Assembly: GCA_963853835.1 (NCBI GenBank)
Contig: OY970821.1
Coordinates: 48,066,646-48,130,645, forward strand
Length of the DNA: 64,000 bases
From: Calendula officinalis
Taxonomy: Eukaryota; Streptophyta; Magnoliopsida; Asterales; Asteraceae
Reading direction: 5' to 3'
This document shows positions 56,164-64,000 of the stretch, piece by piece. A model generated the notes under the pieces. The model ran no database searches. It was not told the origin of the DNA and saw only the letters and a program-made list of their open reading frames with translations. Each line of letters opens with the position of its first letter. Within the stretch, counting starts at the first letter, position 1. Position numbers and translations under genes: made by a program.

Positions 56164-57735
56164 GTACAAATATAGTGAGTAACAAACTCCAGATTGTGTC
56201 TCTATTCAACAAGTAAATACAACCTTAACTGAAACGGGCACGAATTTGAAAAGAAATGGCCTCGAAATCGTAAATCAGATGGCACAAACGCATACATTGG
56301 CCGATTTAGTAAAAATTAGGGCACGGTAATAATAAAACAGTGAAATGATAAAACTAATTACGGTAAAGGAGCGTGGCAAACTATTGATAATTCATGACAT
56401 CAATATTGTTGATTTCGTACAAAAAATATAGTTAAGAGAGCTAGCGAGAGGAATCGTACCGATTGTAGGGCGAGTGTCGTGTCTCTGTTCGTGGTCGAAA
56501 GAATGAAGGCTATGGCCGTTGGATTTAATTATGTCATTGGGGATTTGCCGCCTCAAATTCTAATTGATGGGCTTTAATGAATTTGAGCCCAATTGGAATG
56601 AACAGTTTTGGCCCAAGCTATTTCCGTATCTACATTACAAATTACAATGCATACGTTTAAAATTACTAATTAAAGAACGTGCTTTGAACTTGTAATTAGG
56701 GGATGGGTCGAGTTTTTAATGAGCTACGTACTCGCTCAAGCTCAAGCATTACTAAGTATATCTTGAGTCGAGCTCGAACATAAACAATACTGAATTAATC
56801 TTACGAACCGAGTCTACTAATTTAATACTCGACTCGGCTTGTTCGATAACTCGGTTAGTCTCGAGCCGAACGATCCTAGCGAGCTGATCCTAACGAGCCA
56901 AACAAGTGTTGTATACAATAAGTACAAGTGTGGATACAATAAGTACAAGAATATACATATATTAATAGGGGCGTTAACGAGTCGAGTAATTAACAAGTTT
57001 TTCAAGTTTGTAAATTAGTTTATTTCAAAAAATATGGAATCATAAACGAGTATCGAGCTCGAGCTCGAACAATAAACATTCGAGCTCGAGCACAAGTTTA
57101 AAAACTTATTCGAGTTCGAGTCGAGCTCGAGCCGAGTAATTATTAAACGAGTTGAACCCAAATTTCCTGATATTCGACTCCACTCATATCGCTAAGACCC
57201 CTACTTGTAACCTTATGTGAATTTCAGATGAAATCCAACCATTAAGTCATATCCTTGTAACTGAAAAAACCAACTTCCGAGGCTTGTGTTATGGGAAGAT
57301 GGTTGGACCGTTGGACCATTACGAACTTAATTAGTCGGCAGCATACGTGAAATGCCGGCTAAAGCAGAGTCGTTGTGATTCCAAGATGCCGTTTTCATGT
57401 AGTCCAAAATTCATTCCTTTATTTACACAAACTCAATCTCACTTCCCATTTTCTTGCTTTTGATTTTATTATTATTATTTTTGTACAAATTGTTGGTTTT
57501 ATTTGTCGATTGTTCTTGTCCCTTAAGCATGGGACTATTATTTTTTTATTATAATTTTGTAAATACAAAATTACATATAACACGAAAGGCAAGACAGAAA
57601 ATGCCCATGTTGGTAAACACGTTGCCGGCATATGTCTTCCAAAGTCCTTATGAAACACACGTTGTATAACAAAACAACAAATGTTTAGTGTCCAAATTCT
57701 TGACCTAGCCAACTACTCCCACCGTTGCCAACACA
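56164..57735. other. intergenic; CGAGCTCG-rich stretch at 56700-57205
   Basis: Positions 56700-57205 are dense in GAGCTCGAG palindromic words. TAGGGGCGTTAACGAG at 56966 is mirrored by CGCTAAGACCCCTA at about 57205, as in hAT-type repeats, but no target duplication is present. The remaining sequence holds no supported gene; 57600-57735 is the likely upstream region of the peptide gene. Confidence 0.4.
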
Positions 57736-57743
57736 TATATATA
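57736..57743 (+). promoter_or_regulatory. TATA box of the secreted-peptide gene
   Basis: TATATATA lies about 115 bp before the ATG at 57859, a plausible core promoter. Confidence 0.55.
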
Positions 57744-57858
57744 CAAATAAAAAGATTTTGGATTATTGACATCACAGGTTATCATGAATGTATATATATG
57801 TCTCATCGTACCTAATTCCAACATTAAATCTACACAAAATCTCTTGGCTACGCATAAA

Positions 57859-58086
57859 ATGGCTCGTGTACAATTGGCGTACTTTGTGACCATTTTCATC
57901 TTAATATGTTGTGCACCATTTTTAGATGCAAGAAAGCTCTTAATCATGGGGAATGAGGATGGTTTGGTTCATGGTGCCATGCTTGAAGATACCGCATTGC
58001 ACCTTAGAGAAAGGCTCTTCGTTCTTCACCTAGCCCGTATCGACCGGATCTTGCAGTCAGTCCCTAGTCCCGGTGCGGGTCATTAG
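57859..58086 (+). CDS. small secreted peptide precursor, PIP/PIPL-like
   Basis: The ATG at 57859 is preferred over the upstream in-frame ATG at 57766 because the resulting 75-residue protein starts with a clear signal peptide (MARVQLAYFVTIFILICC, ending at about residue 25, APFLDA). A short variable middle follows, and the extreme C-terminus is SVPSPGAGH. A single exon, about 75 residues and a conserved C-terminal Ser-x-Pro-Ser...Gly-x-Gly-His ending fit the PIP/PIP-LIKE class of PAMP-induced secreted peptides, which are perceived at the cell surface by receptor-like kinases. The usual Gly after the first Ser is Val here. CEP-type peptides also end Gly-x-Gly-His or similar and are the main alternative. 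Confidence 0.65.
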   Translation: MARVQLAYFVTIFILICCAPFLDARKLLIMGNEDGLVHGAMLEDTALHLRERLFVLHLARIDRILQSVPSPGAGH

Positions 58087-58283
58087 ACTCCTAATGAGCC
58101 TGATTTTATGTTTATTTTTTTCAAAACCCGAAAACTGTATTCTAAGTAATGAAACTTTAGTACTTTACGCTTATTCTATGTAACTAGTATACAATAGGTA
58201 TTTATTAAATTACATTTATACCCTTTTAGAGTTAAATACACTTTTGGGTTTAACCTAGTCGACATGCAATTTTTGTAATTTTT

Positions 58284-59112
58284 TGTTGGGTTTTCTATGC
58301 ATCTGGCCACAATTTGCTTAGGGCGGAAATCAAAAGCAACTTGGTAGAACATTGACCCGATAAAACTATTGTTTGGACCGTTAGGTTTACAATTCTAACG
58401 CAACTAGAACTATTTAAATAATTAAATAGATGAACTCGAAACACTTACTTGTTCTTCGCGATTCGGTGAACTAGATAAACCCTGTGATCTAGTACGAGCC
58501 AGATCAAAACGATGCACTAGGATTCAAGTAAGAATCCCTCTATCGAATCACACCCTAGGTTGGTCAAGAACGAGACGATGTACCACGAGGTAGTACAAAG
58601 CACTCTTGAGAAACAAACACCAAAACCCGAACCCGAAAACCCTTTCGGTTCGTTCGATCGGCGGCGGCACGGCGGCGGCACGGTGGTCCGGCGGTGGTGT
58701 GGCGACGGCGGTGGAGTTCGGTCGAGATGCTCGGCCGAATGAGGAGGGAGGCAAGGAGGGAGTATCAAAGTTATGATTAGGTTAAACCCCTTAACCTTAA
58801 TTTATATCCTTGCCAAACACAATTATGGTAACACCATAATTGGTCTAAGCCCATCTTAATTAAACCATTAATTAAGTCCACAAGTACTTTAATTAAACTA
58901 TTAATTAACACTTGGCCCGACACCGATAACTAGTCAATAACCCATTAACTAGTTAAGCCCGTCTGTCCCGTAAGTCCATTTAATTAAACTATTAATCAAA
59001 CATTACGTTATTTCTCGTATTCGTTGACGCCTCGAGGGCAACCCGAATAGGACTCTAAAATACCCGAACCGGAATACGGGTTTATTTGATGTGTTGGACA
59101 CCAATTCCAACA
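58284..59112 (-). repeat. 3' LTR of the intact minus-strand copia
   Basis: The 829-bp segment begins TGTTGGGTTTTC and ends CCAATTCCAACA on the plus strand. A minus-strand PPT (CCAAGTGGGAGAC) adjoins its right end at 59113-59125. The 5' LTR lies outside the window, so the left end is inferred from the inverted TGTTGG/CCAACA termini. Confidence 0.75.
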
Positions 59113-59984
59113 GTCTCCCACTTGGACATCTCATCAACTATAAACGGTACGCGTTCGTGTATCCTTTAGAGTGTGCATAGCATGTGCAGCTGCCGAACTC
59201 TGAACTATCAGAAACGGTCCTATGATAAGTGATCATATGTCCTTCGTTGCGCGATATCATGTAACTAGTGACATGGACTTGTCAATCACTCTAGTTACGA
59301 TTATGTTTCCTGATTCGAGATTTATGATGACGATTTGACTACATGATTGAACTTTCAATCTAGTCATGACCTGCGCAGGTACTTCAGTGTCACATCAAAT
59401 CAACAGGGGGCCCATAGATATCTCCTCTATCACTTTGATCAGGGGGAACGAATAAACCTTAACTACATCGTCTTCCTTCATAGTCATCACATAATATATG
59501 GAACTAATCTTTATAGCTACCAGTTACGAATAGCGTTGGAGTTAGACCAATGCATCACGAAATCGTACTTAGGAAACGATGCATCTTGGTTTGAAGACTC
59601 ATACGATATTATCGCCTCACTATTACCCATGATAAAGTCCATGGGGTAATACTCTGAGCGTGGGTTGGTCCAACATTTAAATACACCTTTTAAATGCTCA
59701 TGAGAGTAGCAGCAATCTCTATGCAATGTTCATACCTTTGAACAATCTACTCACTCTCCCATGACATCTTAATTCAGTTCTTATTCCCATAAGAACGATC
59801 GACTGTGGACGTTTAAGTAATCTCTTAGTTTACTTAGGAATAGGTTCTAAACATGCAAAATGTTTGAAATGGAATAATTAAATACTATATGAATGATAGA
59901 ACACTTGCAAATTATTTAATCTCCATAAATAAATCATCAATTCATACAATTTAATATTCACTACAATTTCAAATGAATGACAAT
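59113..59984 (-). other. untranslated 3' internal region of the copia with PPT
   Basis: The PPT lies at 59113-59125. The rest, up to the stop codon of the polyprotein, is non-coding; the plus-strand frame at 59347-59649 has no family match. Confidence 0.7.
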
Positions 59985-62900
59985 TTATGATAAGTCACTA
60001 TGAAATCTAATTCCTATCGTCCTCGCATGAGCATCATGCTTGGCACGACTTAGTGCTTTTGTGAAAGGATCAGCCGGGTTATTTTCCGACGATACTCTTG
60101 TCACTATCACGTCCCCATCTTCAACTCGCTTTCTCACGTAGTGAAACTTTCTGAGTATATGCCTGGTTCGACTATGATCTTTGGATTCTTTAGTCAATGA
60201 GACTGCACCTTCATTGTCGCAGAAGATTTTCATTGGTTCCTTGATGCTTGTTACGACACCAAGATCCCCAATGAAATTCTTCAACCATGTGGCTTCTTTT
60301 GAAGTCTCACAGGCAGCAATATACTCAGATTCGCAAGTTGAATCAGCTACTGTCTCCTGCTTGGAACTCTTCCAAGTGACAGCTCCTCCGTTCAATAAGA
60401 ACACCCACCCAGTTTGTGAGCACGAGTCATCTCTATCCGTTTGGAAACTCGCGTCACAATAACCTTCCACAACAAGTTCGTCTTTCCCACCATACACTAA
60501 GAACATATCCTTTGTTCTCCTTAGGTACTTGAGAATCGTTTTCACCGCAGTCCAATGATCGTTGCCAGGGTTGCCTTGGAACCGGCTCACCATGCTTAGC
60601 GCATATGAGACATCCGGGCGAGTACATACCATGGCATACATGATCGATCCAATCGCCGAGGCGTAAGGGACTCGACTCATTTTCTCCAGTTCTTGCTCAG
60701 TACTGGGACATTGACTCTTAGACAATGTTATGCCATGATTCATGGGTAGATACCCTTTCTTGGAATCAACCATACTAAAACGTTTTAGTATTTTATCCAA
60801 GTATGTACTCTGGCTTAATCCTATTAGACGTCTTTCTCTATCTCTGTATATCTTTATACCGAGTATGTACGCTGCGTCTCCTAGGTCCTTCATAGCGAAA
60901 CATTTTCCCAACCAAGACTTCACGTCTTGCAGTGTAGGAATATGATTTCCTATAAGGAGTATGTCATCCACATACAGTACTAGGAAGACAACAACGCTCC
61001 CACTAGCTTTGATGTAAACGCAGGACTCATCTTCACTCCTAGAGAAACCAAACTCCTTGACTTTCTCATGGAAGCAAAGATTCCAACTTCGAGAGGCTTG
61101 TTTCAATCCATAAATGGATTTCTCAAGCTTGCACACTCTATCAGGATATTTCTTATTGATAAAACCTTCTGGCTGTGCCACATAGACATCCTCAGTAAGT
61201 CTTCCGTTAAGGAAGGCGGTTTTAACATCCATCTGCCAAATTTCATAGTCATGAAATACAGCTATGGCAAGCAATATTCTGATAGACTTTATCTTGGCTA
61301 CTGGTGAAAAGGTTTCATCATAATCAATCCCATGAGTTTGAGTATAACCTTTTGCAACCAACCTAGCCTTATAGGTGTGCACATTCCCATCCATGTCTAT
61401 CTTCTTCTTGAAGATCCACTTGCATCCAACGGTTTTGACACCGGGAGAAGTCTCAATCAAGTTCCATACTTGATTGTCATACATGGACTGAATCTCACTC
61501 TCCATAGCCACTTTCCATTTTTCAGCCTCAGGGCCTTCCATAGCTTCCTTATAACTCGATGGCTCATCGTCATCAACTGGTAAACTATTACCAGCAGATG
61601 CATCGCCTTCAGCAATATGGAAATCATAGTAATCACCATAATGCTCAGGAGGGCGAACAGTTCTTGAGGATCTACGTGGAACGGTAGGAGTTACATCAAT
61701 TTGTTCAACAGGAGTCTCATCCTCTGGTTGAGTGCTAGTGTCAACTATAGGTTCCACTACATCTTCATCGTTTGACTCTTGACACTCTTCAAGATCAATT
61801 TTGCTCCCACTGTCTTCTTTGGATATTAGCTCTCTCTCGAGGAAGAATCCTCTTCGAGATACGAACACTTTGTTCTCTTTCGGATTGTAGAACCGATATC
61901 CAAAAGACTGTCGTGGGTAGCCAATGAAGTAGCACTTCTCTGATTTGTTATCTAGCTTGTCGTGAGATTCATGTCTTACATAAACTTCACAACCCCAGAT
62001 TTTTAAATGTTTGAGGGAGGGAGGATTCCCTGTCCACATTTCAGAGGGAGTTTTGGCAACCTTCTTAGTTGGTACAAGGTTAACGATATGTGCTGCAGTT
62101 TCTAAGGCATATCCCCAGAAACTCACTGGAAGTGTTGATCGACTCATCATTGATCGAACCATGTCAAGCAAGGTTCGATTTCTCCTTTCCGACACTCCAT
62201 TAAGTTGTGGAGTTCGAGGAGGTGAGAGTTGGGATACTATTCCACAACTCTTTAGATAGTCGATGAACTCTTGACTAAGATACTCTCCGCCCCTGTCAGA
62301 ACAGAGCATCTTAATCTTCTTGCCCAGTTGATTCTCTACTTCTTTCTGATAGTCTTTGAACGTTTCAAAAGTATCAGACTTATGTTTAATCAAATAAACA
62401 TATCCATATCTACTAAAATCATCAGTAAATGTGACGAAGTATCGTTCACCATGTCTAGTGTTAGACTTGAACGGTCCACATACATCAGTATGTATGAGGT
62501 CCAACAAGTCTTTGCCTCTTTCACATGACCCTGTGAATGGCGCCTTTGTCATCTTGCCAAGTAAACAAGACTCACACACATCATTCGATTTGAGGTCAAA
62601 TGATTCTAACACTCCATCCTTTTGGAGTTTAGCTATGCGTTTCTTGTTTATATGTCCTAAGCGACAATGCCATAGACATGACTTATCCAATACACCTTTG
62701 GATGAATCAACATTTAATATTAGATTCCTTTTGTTTACGCAACCATCTATTTCATATATACCAGCACAAGGAATAGCTTTAAAATAAAACACATCATTTT
62801 TATAAACTAAAATAGAACCATTCTCATTATCAAAAACAAAGTTAAAACCATCCTTAAACAATGCGTAATACGAAATAATGTTGCGTGCCATAGAAGGCGA

Positions 62901-64000
62901 AAAACAAACATCTAATAAAAGTAAAGAACATCCATTCCCTAGCATGAGCTCATAATCTCCTATCTTGGTGACAGCAGTCGAGACTCTGTTTCCCATGATC
63001 AGATTAAGCTCTCCATGCTTCAACTTCCTACAATTCTCAAGTCCCTGCATATCAGTGCAAATGTGAGTACCACACCCTGTATCTAGAACCCAAGAATTAG
63101 TCATAGAAGTATGATGGAGTTCAATCATAAAAGTACCTGATGGTCCAGACTTTTGGACTTTCTGACTCTTCAGATCATCCAAGTACTTTGGGCAGCTTCT
63201 TTTCCAGTGACCCTTTCCTTGACAGTAGTAGCAAATAGCATCTTTCGGATCTTTGGTAGGTGTTATATCAGAATCAGCCTTCCTCTTATAGCCTTGTTTG
63301 GCTTGACCTACTTTGGCCTTGCCTTTGCTATTTGGAGGAGGACGGCGTTTCTTTTTAACACCTTCAGATCGAATAGACAAGACAGGAGCAGCGGGGTTGG
63401 AACCTTTAGCTTTCATCAAGCTAGCCTCGGTAGTTTTCAACATACCGTGCAGTTCCATGAGTGTCTTATCCATATCACCCATGTTATAGTTAACTATAAA
63501 TTGTGAGTAGGACGGTGGAAGCGAGTTCAAAACCATATCAGTGGTCAACTCCTTCGGTAAAGGGACACCCAAGTTTGCTAGTCTGTCTATGTAGCCCTTC
63601 ATATTTTGGACGTGGCTACACACAGATTGTCCTTCTTGTAGTTTGCATCCTACTAGGGAACTTACCACGTCGAAACGTTCTTGCCTAGCTCTGTTTTGAA
63701 ACATTTGTTTGAGCTGTTGATTGATGTCATAGGCACTCATCTTCTCAAAATTCTTTTGGAGATCAGAAGACATAGTGGCTAACATCAGGCAAGCAACCTT
63801 TTCCGACTCTGAACGATGGAGATTATAGGCAGCTCTGTCTATGTCACTCGAATCGTCAGTCAACTCAGCAATCTCGTTATCGAGGACATACTCCTTGCCC
63901 TCGTACCTTAATGTGATTCTAAGCGTACGAACCCAATCAATGTAGTTGGGTCCAGTGAGCTTCTCACGATTCAAGGTGGAGATAAGAGCAAAGCTTTGTG
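59985..64000 (-). CDS. copia gag-pol polyprotein, uninterrupted, N-terminus off window
   Basis: The frame is open from the right window edge to TAA at 59985-59987, at least 1329 codons from a non-ATG codon at 63974; no ATG marks the start, so the true start lies beyond the edge. Counted from 63974: gag about 1-240, zinc knuckle CYYCQGKGHWKRSC at 248-261, protease LDTG at 297-300, integrase zinc residues H436, H441, C467, C470 and catalytic D496, D560, E596, RT about 830-1070 with YVDD at 1001-1004, and RNase H with D1172, E1215 and D1252. All catalytic residues expected for the family are present and there are no internal stops. The copy could be coding-competent; activity is not shown by sequence alone. 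Confidence 0.92.
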   Translation of the reverse strand, partial: QSFALISTLNREKLTGPNYIDWVRTLRITLRYEGKEYVLDNEIAELTDDSSDIDRAAYNLHRSESEKVACLMLATMSSDLQKNFEKMSAYDINQQLKQMFQNRARQERFDVVSSLVGCKLQEGQSVCSHVQNMKGYIDRLANLGVPLPKELTTDMVLNSLPPSYSQFIVNYNMGDMDKTLMELHGMLKTTEASLMKAKGSNPAAPVLSIRSEGVKKKRRPPPNSKGKAKVGQAKQGYKRKADSDITPTKDPKDAICYYCQGKGHWKRSCPKYLDDLKSQKVQKSGPSGTFMIELHHTSMTNSWVLDTGCGTHICTDMQGLENCRKLKHGELNLIMGNRVSTAVTKIGDYELMLGNGCSLLLLDVCFSPSMARNIISYYALFKDGFNFVFDNENGSILVYKNDVFYFKAIPCAGIYEIDGCVNKRNLILNVDSSKGVLDKSCLWHCRLGHINKKRIAKLQKDGVLESFDLKSNDVCESCLLGKMTKAPFTGSCERGKDLLDLIHTDVCGPFKSNTRHGERYFVTFTDDFSRYGYVYLIKHKSDTFETFKDYQKEVENQLGKKIKMLCSDRGGEYLSQEFIDYLKSCGIVSQLSPPRTPQLNGVSERRNRTLLDMVRSMMSRSTLPVSFWGYALETAAHIVNLVPTKKVAKTPSEMWTGNPPSLKHLKIWGCEVYVRHESHDKLDNKSEKCYFIGYPRQSFGYRFYNPKENKVFVSRRGFFLERELISKEDSGSKIDLEECQESNDEDVVEPIVDTSTQPEDETPVEQIDVTPTVPRRSSRTVRPPEHYGDYYDFHIAEGDASAGNSLPVDDDEPSSYKEAMEGPEAEKWKVAMESEIQSMYDNQVWNLIETSPGVKTVGCKWIFKKKIDMDGNVHTYKARLVAKGYTQTHGIDYDETFSPVAKIKSIRILLAIAVFHDYEIWQMDVKTAFLNGRLTEDVYVAQPEGFINKKYPDRVCKLEKSIYGLKQASRSWNLCFHEKVKEFGFSRSEDESCVYIKASGSVVVFLVLYVDDILLIGNHIPTLQDVKSWLGKCFAMKDLGDAAYILGIKIYRDRERRLIGLSQSTYLDKILKRFSMVDSKKGYLPMNHGITLSKSQCPSTEQELEKMSRVPYASAIGSIMYAMVCTRPDVSYALSMVSRFQGNPGNDHWTAVKTILKYLRRTKDMFLVYGGKDELVVEGYCDASFQTDRDDSCSQTGWVFLLNGGAVTWKSSKQETVADSTCESEYIAACETSKEATWLKNFIGDLGVVTSIKEPMKIFCDNEGAVSLTKESKDHSRTRHILRKFHYVRKRVEDGDVIVTRVSSENNPADPFTKALSRAKHDAHARTIGIRFHSDLS

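Noticed and set aside
56966..57205. Complete hAT element around the GAGCTCGAG-rich stretch
   Set aside because: Terminal similarity exists but no 8-bp duplication was found, so it is described only as a repeat-rich stretch.
58517..58768. Pro/Arg-rich frames in the copia 3' LTR
   Set aside because: GC-rich CGGCGG tract of the LTR leader translated in several frames, without protein features.
60181..63688. Plus-strand frames opposite the intact copia polyprotein
   Set aside because: Antisense shadows of a recognised gag-pol gene with all catalytic motifs.

Overview
This window looks like an intergenic, transposon-packed stretch of a flowering-plant nuclear genome. The organism is probably a eudicot and possibly an asterid. 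Support comes from GT-AG introns, TATA boxes, copia and gypsy LTR retrotransposons with initiator-Met tRNA primer sites, a CACTA transposon, Stowaway, Tourist, hAT and Mutator-type MITEs and tRNA-derived SINEs. The extra domain that follows pol in the Sirevirus-like element resembles an ORF I recall as abundant in Asteraceae retrotransposons; that is a weak lineage hint. Only two convincing host genes are present: a DOG1-family gene (26255-27421, minus) and a small secreted peptide precursor of PIP/PIPL type (57859-58086, plus).

Regions. 1-1543: 5' end of a minus-strand copia element (gag with one nonsense codon, PBS, LTR). 1548-21090: a decayed plus-strand Sirevirus-like copia element (LTR, PBS, gag, protease, integrase, RT, RNase H and a third, probably intron-containing ORF with a coiled coil). 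Its gag is split by a large non-coding LTR element (2275-12526) with 3.07-kb LTRs, and its RNase H is split by a 686-bp hAT MITE. 21088-24816: 3' part of a Ty3/gypsy element (integrase, chromodomain-like tail, PPT, 2.7-kb LTR). 24817-30590: the DOG1-like gene with a MITE in its intron, then a 1.36-kb Mutator-like element, a Stowaway directly beside it, and a fold-back element with CACATGTG palindromes.

30594-37844: a complete but decayed minus-strand copia element with two LTRs and 5-bp TSD AATCC. 37845-42852: AT-rich intergenic DNA with two short tandem duplications, a Stowaway MITE and a SINE. 42853-51269: a full-length CACTA transposon (TSD ATA) with a broken TNPA-like gene and subterminal repeats. 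Inside it sits a solo LTR (TSD ACTGG) of the same family as the non-coding element at 2-12 kb, and that LTR carries a palindromic 399-bp MITE. 51270-57858: a second SINE, several MITEs and a striking element (52933-54476) with about two dozen CACATGTG palindromes in 173-bp tandem units. 57859-58086: the secreted-peptide gene. 58284-64000: a minus-strand copia element with an uninterrupted polyprotein frame of at least 1329 codons that runs off the window.

The genes do not form an operon or pathway. The main story is layered transposition, with target-site duplications that order many insertions. All boundaries and divergences were read by eye; no alignment or database search was run.
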